Positions 1 to 12,175 of a DNA stretch of 64,000 bases are shown piece after piece. Both the position numbers and the translations under genes were made by a program. Under the pieces are notes generated by a model. It had not been told where the DNA came from, did no database searches, and saw nothing but the letters and a program-made list of their open reading frames with translations. This stretch comes from Panagrolaimus kolymaensis (lineage: Eukaryota; Nematoda; Chromadorea; Rhabditida; Panagrolaimidae), in contig JAJQJQ010000010.1 of NCBI GenBank assembly GCA_028622995.1, positions 2,790,001 to 2,854,000 of the forward strand, given 5' to 3'. Positions within the stretch are counted from its first letter, which is position 1, and every line of letters starts with the position of its first letter.

Positions 1-3000
1 CCACCATAACTTGTAACTGGAGGTGAATGAGCTAAAGATCGATTGGGAGCATTCATATTTCCGACAGCGTTAAGCATTGCTGCGGCTGCATTGTCTAAAT
101 TATCTTTCATCATATTTCCGCCATGTTGTTGTTGCTGTTGTTGAGGAGTTGTGGGAATAATTCCATTTTTAGTTGAAAAATTTGGTGGACGAACTCCAAT
201 TGGAAGTAAACCTTTGGAAGTTGGTGAAATACCAACAGTGGAATTTGGACGACCAATAGGCATTTGATATCCTCCAGCACTTTGAGGCATTCCACCTCGC
301 TGGATAGGGAAGTTTCCAATAGGTTGTGGAGTAATGGAGCCTCGTGATGAAGTTGCTTTATTTTGTGATGGACTAATCATTCCACGATCTTGGTATTGTT
401 GGGGAGCAAATTGAGCATTCATTGAATGTGGTGAAACACGTCGTTGTTGTTGCTGAGGTGCATGCATCTGTCCTTGAGGTTGGGGTGGTTGAATCATTTG
501 TGCTACTTGTTGTTGGATTGCTTGTAGCTGTTGTTGAGCTTGTTGTTGCTGTTGCTGCTGTTGTTGGACTTGTTGTTGTTGTTGTGGAGGTTGTTGTTGA
601 GTGGATAACTGTGGCAAAACAGGTTGTGGAGGAGGTTTTGCAACTGTAAGCTTTGGAAGAGTTGCAAGAGTTTTGCCTTTTTTAATTTCAGCAATTTGTC
701 CATTGAAATCTGTTTTGGCAGTAGCGATAAGTTTTTTAATTTCTTCTATTTTATCTTTCCATGCTTGAATGTTTTTATTGCAAATTGTTTGATCACCTTC
801 TGAGAGTTGATTTTTAAGTAAAGCTTCGAAATGACGAATTTGGATTTTGCAATCTTGTTGGGCTCGTTCAAGAATTTTAACACCAAAATCAAGGGTTGTT
901 TCAAGTTGAGTGCATTCACCTTTGATAGCACGTTCCTTTTCATTTTTCAAATTTGCTTGAGCAGTTTTACGTTCCTAAAATTTGAATATTTTTTAATTGC
1001 TTTAATTGCTTTTAATATAACTTACAGAAGCTAATTGTTGTTCAAGTTTTCGAGCGTTGTTCTTACTATCTTCAAGTTGAGATTTCAAATTTTTAACATC
1101 ATTTTCAAGTGATTGTTTCTCACGAATATAGTTAGCTCTGGTATCTTGGAAAGATTGCTTATCACGAGCATTAGAACTAGAAAGTTCATTAAATTTAGCG
1201 GTAATATCAGCAAGACGTTCTTCTGATTTATCATATTTTTCTCGCAAACTTGAAACTTCTTGCGTTTGAGTATCTGCACTTTTTGCCTTCTTTTCCAATC
1301 GTTTAGTTTCCTTTTTAAGTTCTTTAATTTGTTTATTAAGTTCATTAATTTTATCTTTATCGCCATTGTTGGAATTCCGAATTTCATTCATTTCATGCTC
1401 TTTCTTTTCTTCAAGTTCATGTTGACGAGCTCGAGTTTCTTCATTTTTCTCTTTTAATTTTCCATTTTCAATTCGAAGCTGTATAATAAGCTTAATAGAT
1501 TCAGCAACCGTTTCAGCATAACTAAAGCTAAAAAAGATACTAAATCAATGCTTTAAATAAGGAAGTGAGCATACTCGAAGCCAGAGAAGACGCTAACGAT
1601 GAATCGCATTTCAGCTACGAGATATTCATGAAGGCGACGATATGATCGATCAAGGAGATAATCAGGGTCGTCACAAACATTGAATTCCAAAGGATTCATT
1701 GGTGGATCAGATACTATAAAAATTATTTTCTTGCATTGCCTTCAAAAGGAGCCAATCAACTTACATTTAAGATCGGGAATTCGATCGGCTGCAGCACTAA
1801 CGGAACATCCCTTAATGGTAGCTTCAAGTTCACTCATACAATTATTAACTGCGCTAGCTTTAGCTGACATATTCAATGCATGGAAAAATTTGTATAATTT
1901 GTGAATGCTTGCGGTGAAATTTAAGCAATTTACAGAAACAACATTAAGGGCATTGGTAACAAGCCGTTGTTCAAAAGGTCCAAGTGGACGATTAGGATTA
2001 TATCCAGGAAAAGTTTTAAAGATGGAATTTGCCACTCCAACATGGAAAGCTTGTCCATTGCTAACGAATTCACCAACGAGGTCATTAATATTTTGTCGAA
2101 ACATGAGATCAATAAATTGAACGGAATTCATTTCTTCGCCTGGTGGTGAAGCCCCAGGACGTTCAGGATTATCATTATCACGAATGCGTTCAATAAAATC
2201 AAATGCAACATTCATTGGTAATGGATTGAAATATCGACTGGTTGGAGGATTTCCAAGTCCATCATCATTAATCATTCCAGGTACAAAACCAGGATCACCT
2301 TGGCCACTGCTATTTCCAGCATAATTTGATGAATTGCTTGCAGAAGCTAATCCAGCGGCGGCTTGATAATCCTTGAGATCTTCATTAGGATCATCCATGG
2401 AATCACCTTTTAGTTGATCATCCCCTGGTAATTGTACTTCATTTTCATCATTTTCTAGTTTTCCACGATTTTTGCGTGCCCGTTTGACTTTACGTTGTTT
2501 ATCTTCTGGTGATGCAGGCAAAGCTTTAGAAGTTGCCGCGTCTACAATAGCTGGTTCAGTTACAATGGGTGCCACGGCTTCTGTTTGTACAGAACAATCT
2601 TGAACAGCGGTTGGCGGTGATGGTGAATTACCATATAATTCTTCAAGAAAAGAATCTTCTTCACTGTATGCCATAGCCAACGGATTCTGAAACTTAAATA
2701 TTATATTTTGTTAATATTGCCCTAATATTGAAGGTGCTTACTCTAAAAGTTTTACGCATGGCTTCGTGGAAATCAGGTGAAATATCTTTTAAAGTTTCCA
2801 TAACTTTTGCAATGTGAAGATTAAAATCTGGTTCATCAGTGCCCGAGAGTTTGACAGAAATTTGATTATCTCCAACATACAAGTCTGCTTCACTTGTCTA
2901 TAATTTACTTATTTAATTGGGTCATTAAATTATATTTAAGCTTACATTATCAGCACTGGTATTAGAAATTTCATCAACGTCTGGAAAACCTTCATTAAAC

Positions 3001-5579
3001 ATTTTACGGAAATTCATGTTTTTAGGTGGTGTATCTGGTAAACGTTGAGTAGTAGAAACTGATTTACTTGTAACAGTTCCATTAGTTTTAGATGTTTTGG
3101 TTTTAATAGCAGATGCTAATCCACTATTAGGTCTATTAGTTGGTAATGATGAGACTTTCTTTTGTTGAGTTGCAGCAGTTTTTTGTACTTGTTTTTCAAT
3201 ATCACGTCTCATATCTTCAACCGAACGAGGAACAAATTTAGAGCTTCGCACGGCTGTCTGCTTTTTAGGTGCATCTTTATTATTTGCTGCTGGTGTAGTA
3301 GTATTTGTATCATTTGTTACACCTTCTTTCTTTACCACTTTCTGCGCTTTTTGTGCACGCGCTCCTGAACCACCGCCCATGGCTTGTCGAAGCGCGTTTA
3401 TATTAGCTGAATTATCTTCTTCTCCATTTTTATTGGTGAAATTACCCTTTTCAATACGTTCAATAGATTCTTTTAATTTGAGCTCAATAAGTCGTTTAAG
3501 CTGGGTTTCTAATTCATTCTTGCATTCCTGATCCCTATCTTTACAAAATTTTGTTGCACTATTATTGACATCAATCGCTTTATCAATAAAGCCACGTTGA
3601 GCTTGAACATCCGCAAGTCGAATATACTCACGAATTTTCTTTTGGAATTGAGCATGATCACTAAAAAAGGGTCAAGGTCAATAAAATTATTTCACCTTTA
3701 ATGGGAATGTGAAAACTTACAGGATATTTTTAGGTGGTTCAGCTTTAACATTAACTTCAACCTTTACAGTGTTGTCTTTAATGTAGCCTTGAGTCTCATC
3801 CAAAATATCCGCCCATGTCATAAAACAAGAATAGCCCCAATCATTCTCTTTTGCAGTATAACTGTGGCTTGTCTTTCTTGTAAAATTAGGGACATCATGC
3901 TTTTGCGAGATAAGACGAAGTTCAGCGCTAGCCTGACATGACCAAGAACTGCAAATTATATTTATAAGAAAAACGACAAAAATGGTTTTATTTTTACTCA
4001 GAGTAAGTGTCTGGGCAGCATTGAAGAAAAAACCCAAGACATTTTTGAGTTCCTTTTTTCTGTACAACATGTTGCCGTGGCATAACCATAATCCGCCATG
4101 GAACACCTCGAATACCCACTATAGGGCCTCGCATGGTTTCTTGCATTTGACTAAAATTTCGAATAACCAAAGGCAAGACTCCTTCAGTGATATTTGATGT
4201 TGAAGCAATATCAGCTAAATTATTTGAGCCTACAAAATTTTATTGTTAATTGTCTTGATAAAATTAGGTGATATAATAACTTACTCAATGATGGATTACG
4301 CATAATTTGCAATGGAGGAAAATCTTCAGCAGGATCAGTTTGACAACTTGCATTGGTTGTTTTCAAACGTTTTAAGCGACTTAAAGCTTCATCGGTAATC
4401 CCTTCGTTTTTAAAATAATCTTTAAGATTCGACATCGTGTTATCAGTGATTAACATATCACCGCTAAAAAATATTAAAGAGGATAAGTAAAAATTTATGT
4501 ATTTTGCAAAAAATAAAATAAAATGGCGCATGTGAATGATGGCGGCTATCAAGAGGATTTGTGCTTCCGTCATATTTTTTGTTTTTTTGTAGGATAACAA
4601 AAAAACTAACTGTCGGCGTATGCCAAAAAAAAATTACCCAAAAAAAGAAAGCAAAAAAGAAGCTGCATTCTTTTTTTTATATTCAATCGATGACGTATAA
4701 TCTAGCAAATATTTTTTTTATGTTGCAGCCTCATTTGTTCCAACGAAGACCAATGATCTTTTTTTTTCTGACCAAAAATGGACGACCAAAAAGACCAAAA
4801 TTGCGCAAAAAAAGGTAAGCTATTGTCTCGCTTCTAAAAACTAACCTCGTTTAAGAAAAAAGACAATAGCCAACTAAGTGATTTGTTCATAAAAATTCAT
4901 AAGCAAGTGATCGCCGCGGGGCATTATTTTATCGAAAGCATAAAAAGTTTATGAAATCAATAAATTCAAGAAATACTAAGTGGAGAAATTGTTTGTTGGC
5001 AAAATTTTGAATACAATTTAGCGCAATAAGATTCATAAAAATAAAAGAGGCTATATTCAAACACGAGATTCTATATATCAGATGAATCACTCGAAAGCTT
5101 TATGTTAATAGTGAAAACCATAAATGGATTATGTGGTTTCTTAAGTATCGAATTAGCCAATATTATGCAATAATGGTATATTCCATGCATACACGGTAAA
5201 ATAAAATTAATAAAAACTAACTTATTCGCTGTCACAAGGATGTTTAACAATTGGCGATTCATATCACCATCGAGAGAATCTAAAAAAATAATATATATTT
5301 ATTACTTGGCAAAAATAGTTAAGTTAAAATAAAATTACCCGTAGTTGCATCGGGACTAGAATTGCATTCATCTCGACTAACGGAACACCGGCGAAGGCAT
5401 TCATCACTTGCCGAGCTTGAATTCGACGATGAATTACTTCTTCCAGGTGACGATGTTCCGGATCCAGATGATTCATCCTTTTGATAAGCTCTACTGCTAC
5501 TTCCTTCATGAGAGCAACTACCACCACCAATTTCAGGAGGAGCTGTTAAACGCCCTTCCATACCAGCAACTCGATTCAT
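1..5579 (-). CDS. MATH-domain, coiled-coil and glutamine-rich protein (3' end off the window)
   Basis: Exons, 5' to 3': 5579-5339, 5279-5222, 4463-4285, 4229-3998, 3948-3721, 3660-2946, 2897-2742, 2686-1765, 1713-1575, 1521-1026, 974 to the window edge. Summed phases stay open for ~1446 codons. Residues ~1-80 are Ser-rich. A MATH (TRAF-like) domain lies at ~175-312, ending in a USP7-like stretch (FTRKTSHSYTAKENDWGYS, then VEVNVKAEPP). A charged helical segment follows (~313-400), then low-complexity regions, a long conserved-looking segment (~600-960), a strong coiled coil (~960-1210), and a poly-Q/Pro-rich tail with uninterrupted Q runs. No ubiquitin-protease catalytic motif is seen, so this is not USP7 itself. 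MATH domains bind peptides in partner proteins; the specific role here is unknown. The start (MNRVAGMEG) follows a TTCCATAG acceptor that could take a spliced leader. An alternative is an in-frame join to the upstream gene's last exon. Confidence 0.75.
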
Positions 5580-6471
5580 AAAATTCTATGGAAAAAATGA
5601 AAAGTTACAACACAGGTACTCGTTTGTTGATGAAAGAAAATAATATAATGGATGTGATGGAACTCGCCTGTTAAAAATTGATTTTTACGTTAGTTTTTTA
5701 TTTATATATTATTTTAAAAAAATGGCAAAATATCTCGATGAAAAAATTATCATTTTAGAACAAAAAAGTTTACTCGAATATGTTTCTTTGGAAAAATAAG
5801 GTTAAAACGTTGTTGGAAAAAATATAGCAGCGCCCTAGCCACCCAAAATGAGATGTGTGGCTGTCGTTCTTTGCATTGCAATCGATTTAGAAACTACGGT
5901 ATGGCGCGAGTTCAAAAATGACGACGGACTTTTTTTCGTCTTTTTTCTTTGATGCACACTTGCTTCTTTTTTTCATTCACTTCGTTAAAAAAAAGTTTAA
6001 AAGAAAAAATGCTAAAATTAAACAATACAAATTTAAAGAGTTAAAAACTAAAGTCAAAAATAGTTTGAAAAACTTTATGCACAAAAAAAAAACAACAACT
6101 CCTTTACTTAAAAAAATATCAAAACAATATCAGTTTTTTATTTTTAAAAGCAGACGTGGCCTTTCTTTCCATCATTTTTCCTTTGGCATTCATTTTTTTT
6201 TTGTTTATTTCATTATTTTCAAATTATTTTTATTTATTTGTACCTTTTTTAAAAATAATGAGATCCTTTATTATAGAAACTATAGAAATTTTGCATAATT
6301 TTAATGAGCGAATCAAAATGACACTTTTATGGTTTACGATTTAAGGCAATTAATTAATTTTCTATGTACATTAATTTTATCAAAAAAAAGTTGTGATATG
6401 TTTATAATTCATTTTCTTGAACTTTGCGCCATAATAATGCATATTCATTTATTAGCTAAAAAAGTTTTTAT
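5580..6471. other. Intergenic region between two minus-strand genes
   Basis: This stretch is AT-rich with long A and T runs. It contains open frames on the plus strand (for example 5918-6298) made almost entirely of Lys, Phe and Asn, which is what random AT-rich sequence gives. No exon with convincing splice sites or conserved protein was seen. An AATAAA-like signal just past the upstream gene's stop (RC of ~6464-6472) fits a 3' end there. Confidence 0.5.
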
Positions 6472-9400
6472 TTAAAAAATTTGGAAAAAATGATTCAAAT
6501 AAAATACCTTTCTCTGCCATGATCGTTTACTTAAGCATAAAGTAATTAGAGCATCGAGAGGTAAATCTGGTCTTAATAAACTCATATTCTCAATCTAAAA
6601 TGACTTTTTTTAAAAGTATGTACTTTAAATGTGGTTAAGATTACCATATCCTCACAATATCGGAAGGTGGCATAACGCATGTGATGAAGACGATGATATA
6701 TTTGAGCCAAATTTGCGCATCTCGAGCAAACATAAAATTGCTAAAAAAAAACGAATTCATTAAGTTTTGATAAATAATTTTCATAAAAACTAACTATTGC
6801 CACTAATGGTGATTCTCCATCAATATCGGGCAAGGTTTGAATTTGTAAGCTATCATAATCGTAACTTTCATTTGAATATAAATTTAAATATTTTGAAGCT
6901 ATTTTATTTCCACATGCTTGACAAACTTCATCATCCTCATCATAATCAGTAGAGATAATGGCATTTGAATATATGGTTAACATAACTTCGAATCGTTGTC
7001 CCCATTGAACTCGATCATTAATTTTTTGTTTTCCCAACGAAGTCATATTTTCGACTTCATTCAAAGCGCATAGATAATCCCAATCATTGGAATTTTTTAC
7101 CTTTTGAAGAAATGTTAATGAAGCTGCATGATGAAGCATGGCTTTGGTAAATGCTTGCATATGAGAGCGAACAGTACTTTTTGTTGTGATTGTATTGATG
7201 GTGTGTGGAGGCAATGGCTCAAATATATCTTCGAAAACTGGCTCTATTTTTAGCCCAAAGCTTTCGTTATCACCAGAAAATGTTTCACTAACGGCTGGAA
7301 GAAGGTCAACAAGTGGTATTTGAGGTTCCACAATTGTTTCAGCTCGACTTTGTTTATGATATTTTACTTGAACAAAGAGATAACTAGTGGCAACTTGATC
7401 ACACCAACCAGAATACTAAAATAAATTTTTTAGAGACTTCTTTAATTTTATTAAAATAACATACGGTTGAGCTATTTTTATAATGTTTTACTTTAGATTT
7501 GTTTTCTGTGATTAAAGGATATTTTTGTAATAAATTTTGATTGTCGACTTTCCAAAGTGGACAATCATCTTTTAAAATATCTTGTTTACAAACAACAAAA
7601 GTTCCTTTCTAAAAGTTTTCTAATCTTTTAAAAAATAATAATAAATTTTAATTTTTACCGGTAAATCACCAGTTGCATTTCCAAAACAACTCAGCCTTTG
7701 AATAACTGAAGGATCATTAAAGACAGAGCTGCTGCTACTTGTTGATGGAAAACCATTAGCCATGGGAACGTTAAGTTTAATATCCTCCTCTATTATACCG
7801 TTATTGAATATTTCGCTTAAATCATCTGATTTTCTAGACTCATGATGTCGATGTTTACTCTTGTGCCTCTTTTTCTTTTTCTCTGATGGCTCCCAATCTG
7901 AATCATGCCTTTTCTTTTTATGTTTTTTCTTTTTCTTTTTAGAAATCGGTGAAGTTACACTTTCCCTTCGAATTTTGATTACCAATTTTGGTAAAATTCT
8001 TTCTGACTCTCTTCTGAAAAGTTTATAAAATTTAACTATAAAATAAATGCTAGCAATCTTACATTTCTTCTTTTATAATTATTTCATCATCTCCTGCCTC
8101 AGTTAAATTTGGATACTCAACATTATCAGAAACCTCGTTTTTTATTTGAGCTTCTTGAGAATGTGTTGATGGAGAAGCCTCACATAAAACTGGCATAATT
8201 ATGAGTGGAGAGTGCTCTTCTTCATCCACATTCATGGGTTCAGAATCGGATTCAGAAATTCCATGAGCTTCATCACTTTTTTCCTCCTCGTCCGTAATTT
8301 GAATTTTTGCCATGGGTCGAACAACATCATCACCATCCAAAACTTCAGTGTAAAGAAAAACATGCGCAAATTCGGCTAATTTTTGTTTCCTTTTTCTTAT
8401 GATTTCTGCTATATTATTTCTTTCTTTGGGTTTATCTTCTGGAATTTCTTCTATCGTTGTTAAGGGCTTTGATTCAATAAATGATTTTTTCTTTGAAACA
8501 ATTTCTGATGTTTCATTTGATTGTGAATGTTGTGTTTCACTATCCATTGTATCATCAGCATTTTTGCTATCATCGCCGAACAAATCAAGGGCACTGCTTT
8601 TTGACAGTGGCACTTCCTCATCGTCATCAGTAAAGCTATATTCGTCTGCTTTTTCTAAAAAATAAAAGTTGTTGCAAAATTGCTTTAATGTTGGATGCGA
8701 CTTACTTGATTTTGAAACTTTGTCTAATGCTTTTTCTAACGTTGACGCAGAAGAAAATATACTTTTCTTTTGTTTGTAAACTGGCACGCGGTCATTCAGG
8801 GTATTTTCTTTCGGCTTTGGCATAAACACCATTGATTCCACAATCGATGGAGGTGGCTGCAGAGATTCTTCTCTTGATTCTCTGGAATATATGACAGAGT
8901 TCACTCTTGATGGTCCAGCAACGGCTGGAGCCATCGTATTAGTTGAAGTAGGTTCAACAGGACTTTTTTCTCTTGGTGCTTCAGGGCTTGGTGAATCGGG
9001 TGGTGTGAACTGTAAATTAATATATATTATTTCTACGAATAAGCATAATTGATTTTTACCATCACAGGATCCAAGCTAAAACCTGTAGCTTGAGTTGGAA
9101 ATAAATCCACATGATCGTTTGCAACTTCTTCGAAAGCCGACAAAGGGCTACCATGAACTTCATCATCAGGTGGCAAATTCCCTCCAACCGCTAATGAAAG
9201 CCATCTATCTAATTCTTTATCGGTATCAATTTCTCTCGAAACGGTGGAAAATATTTTTGATGAAGATGATTGTTGCAATGCATCCACCGAATAATTATTC
9301 TTGGGAGCATCTTCTATTGTAGCTTTAATATTATTTTCAATAACAGACGATGCGGAAGGGTATATATCCGCATTCGGTATAGTATTGTTATGTTTAGTTC

Positions 9401-10724
9401 CAAACATTTCAAGATCATTAAAATCAAACATTGATAGATCGTCAAAAGGCATAGAATTGTTTAAAATTTGTGAAGCAGTTATAGGAATATTATTATCTAA
9501 GCTTTCTTTTATTGTATTTGAGGTACTGCTTGACTGGAACTAAACATAGATTAACATTTATTCATAAAATGTATTTTATAACTTACTTGAAAAGAATTTT
9601 GAGATATAGGCATATGATTGGCAGATGAAGTGCTTTGTAAGGCAGAAGAATAAAATATATCATTATTGGAGGTAGTAATTTTTGCATTTTGTTGTTGATC
9701 CGAAATCATTGCAGAAACATTAAAAATATCAGTTGGCAATGGTTTGGAAGTAAAAGAATTGTTAAAAACTTGTGAACTTGTACTTGGAATAATATCAGAA
9801 TGATTAAAATAATTATTGTATGCAGAGGAAGTTTTTGGAATATCATATGCATCTTGAAAACTTGTTGCCGATGGCAGCGAAATAGAATTAGAAGTGTTTG
9901 GAATTACAAAGGTTGCTGAAACTGAAGTAACATTTGGATGAAAATTATTTATATTATTATTATTTTGATGATGCATTGATGGCGTTGATTGCGATGCAGC
10001 ATTATCTACAGCGGAAGTAAAAAATGAATTTGAAATTGATGAAAGTGGGTTTGCTGCTGCTGCCGCCACCGCTGCAGCCATAATCGGCATTGTTGCATTT
10101 GTAAATGCATTGACATTTGCTTGTTGGGTAGCTAAATTAAGAGCTGCTGCAGATGACATGGATGCAGGAGCTCCTCGAACTGCTGCTGCAGCAGCCGCAG
10201 CTTTAAGGCTTTGTTCCACCATAGATTCCAATTGGGCTTGAGCGTGGTGATCACTGTAAAAAAATAAGAGTGTAATTAATAAGAGCTTAAAACATTGCTT
10301 ACTTGACAGTGGATTGCAACATAGAATTATACATGGCAGCAACTTTGGCCTTAAAAACCATTATTTTTATTAAAATTCTCTAATTTTCAAAGACTAAACC
10401 TGTTCAAACCAAGAAGAAGAGGGTTGATTACTCCAAGCATTTGAAAGATCAGAGGTAGAAAATTGGCCATTTAATGAGATCTGTGGTGTTTGAAGAAGGT
10501 TTGAAGCGGCATTCGTATTGAATCCCAAATGTTGCAAAGTTGACATAAAAAGAGGATTTTGTCCAACATTATTACTTGCATTATTCAATCCAGCTGTAAT
10601 TTTACAATTTTTTTGAGAAAATAAAAAAAGTAATAATACCTGCTAATTGAGGATTAAATCCAGCGGCCGCAGCAGCAAGATTAGAAGATATTAACGAATG
10701 TGAAGATGGGTTTTGTTGATCCAT
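6472..10724 (-). CDS. DUF4211-domain nuclear protein (QSER1/PRR12-like)
   Basis: Twelve exons: 10724-10640, 10593-10400, 10349-10303, 10253-9587, 9539-9060, 9009-8706, 8654-8063, 8013-7659, 7608-7465, 7415-6795, 6740-6645, 6594-6472; phases sum to 1235 aa. The N-terminal ~750 residues are disordered: Ala runs, Asn/Ser/Gln-rich, then acidic. A Lys/His-rich basic stretch (KKKKKKHKKKRHDSDWE) looks like a nuclear localisation signal. The last ~325 residues are globular. They carry the pattern FVVCKQDILKDD...LWKVDNQNLLQKYP...NSSTYSGW and two CxxC pairs (CQAC, CSRC) followed by YHRLHHMRY, which I recognise as DUF4211 of QSER1/PRR12 relatives. Family members are chromatin-associated; the role here is inferred. 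The intron 8655-8705 is 51 nt and open, so its retention would add 17 residues. If the final donor at ~6507 is not used, translation stops at 6472. Confidence 0.65.
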
Positions 10725-11274
10725 GAAATATTATAATATCGTAGCATCGATCCGATCACAGAATATTGAATATCAAAAAAGAGGAGGCGAATTTCTTTGA
10801 CAAAAAATAACTAAAAATAATTTTATCACACGTGATTTAAATCCAAAAAAAGGTTATAATTATCCAAAGTTTAAGTATTACTTATAAAAAAAAGAATTTA
10901 TTTCTTTCAACTTAAATTAAGACAACCCCTCAGTTGGCGAACATGCTATGTTTCTTTTCTTTTTTTTCTCGTCTTCGAGTTGAACAAAAAAAAGTACGCG
11001 CATTTGGAAAGAAAAAAAATAGAGAAAGGCCGCTGCAACGACACACATGTTCGTCAGTTGTTTGGTGTAGCACAGACGCTGCTGTAGGCGCAACAAACAA
11101 CTATATAAAAAGAAGACAATGCAATGTAAGCGCAAGAAGAAAAAAAACACTCGGAAAAATAAAATACAATAAAAATTTCCTTTTTTTGTGGTTTATGATA
11201 AAAAAAAATAATATTCTGAATTGCAACAATTAGTTTGATTTTATTCATTAATAATATTCGTTTTTAAGAATAAC
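10725..11274. promoter_or_regulatory. Divergent promoter region
   Basis: About 550 bp separates the divergent start codons of the DUF4211 gene (minus) and the TMEM230 gene (plus). It contains no convincing exon. A shared or bidirectional promoter is inferred from geometry only; no specific motif is claimed. Confidence 0.4.
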
Positions 11275-11709
11275 ATGAGCTTGAGAAAAAATAAATATAA
11301 TCGACTCAAGGAAGATGACAGTGACCACGAAATTGATGGTTCATTCTCAGCATCACAGGTTTGGAATTTTGTAAACTACTAATGGCAAAAAAATATAAAC
11401 ATTTAGTTTAAAGAAACATTACACAATGATATTCCATGGAAAGGGATTTTATTAGCAATTGGCTTAACCACCATTGGATTTGTTTTAGTTTGGTTTTCAT
11501 TTTTTCCACATAATCACGAAGTAATAAGTTTTGATTTTTATTTTCAAAAGCTAAAGTAATCATGATTTTAGTCAGCTGAATTTCCATGGCCTCGATTCAT
11601 CCTTGGTTGCATTGCTTTCATTCCTGGTAGTTATCATTTATGGGTGGCTTTCAATGCTTATAGAAAAACACCAGGATATTCATTTGATGATATACCAAAT
11701 TTTGATTAA
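11275..11709 (+). CDS. tmem230: TMEM230 family two-pass membrane protein
   Basis: Exons 11275-11358, 11407-11520 and 11572-11709 give 111 aa (human TMEM230 is about 120). A charged cytosolic N-terminus is followed by two hydrophobic segments (IPWKGILLAIGLTTIGFVLV and RFILGCIAFIPGSYHLW). The C-terminus is the family signature YRKTPGYSFDDIPNFD, which matches the TMEM230 ending strongly. Family proteins sit in secretory, recycling and synaptic vesicle membranes and act in vesicle trafficking. The gene is the first of a same-strand cluster: ATG13 starts 466 bp downstream. The last intron could use either TTTTAG (11571) or the nearby TCAG; the former keeps the frame. Confidence 0.9.
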
Positions 11710-12175
11710 TTAATTAATTATTTTTGTGCAATACTTTTATATATATATTTTTTGCTTTTGTTCACGGGTAACTCCATTAAAAATAAATTACTTTTTATTA
11801 ATTTGACGTCTTCAATTTTTTTTTGCGCACGAAAAAAAAGAAACAAAAAATCAATATGAAACGAAACGCTTTCATGAATGATAAAATGAAACATTGAAAC
11901 TGCTTTTTTCATTATTATTTCCTCCATTACTTGTTTATTTTTTATTTTTTTCAATTCTATATTTTTTGCGATAAAAAAAAGTCGATTGAATTGAAAGAGG
12001 AAGTGCGTGCACTTTGCGAGGCTGTCACAAGGCGTACAAACAATTCAGCTGATTCCCAGCTGTTGCTTGCTTTTGCTCAATTTTTATTAGTGGTATCGGA
12101 TTTTGTAAATTTTAAACTTTTTGTTCATAAATTTTATATCTGCTATTATCAAACTTTTTGTGTATTATAATAAAA
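11710..12175. other. Spacer between TMEM230 and ATG13 genes
   Basis: This is a 466-bp AT-rich spacer. No additional exon was recognised. It holds the 3' UTR of the upstream gene and the 5' region of the ATG13 gene. The distance is longer than a typical tight nematode operon spacer. Confidence 0.5.

Noticed and set aside
422..649. Val-rich open frame on the plus strand
   Set aside because: It is the complement of the CAA/CAG-coded glutamine runs of the minus-strand MATH gene, not a gene of its own.
1..5579. USP7 (MATH-type ubiquitin protease) identity
   Set aside because: The MATH domain resembles USP7, but no Cys/His boxes of a ubiquitin protease were found in ~1446 codons.
5918..6298. 126-codon plus-strand open frame
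   Set aside because: Phe/Lys/Ile-dominated composition expected of AT-rich non-coding DNA, with no domain or splice support.
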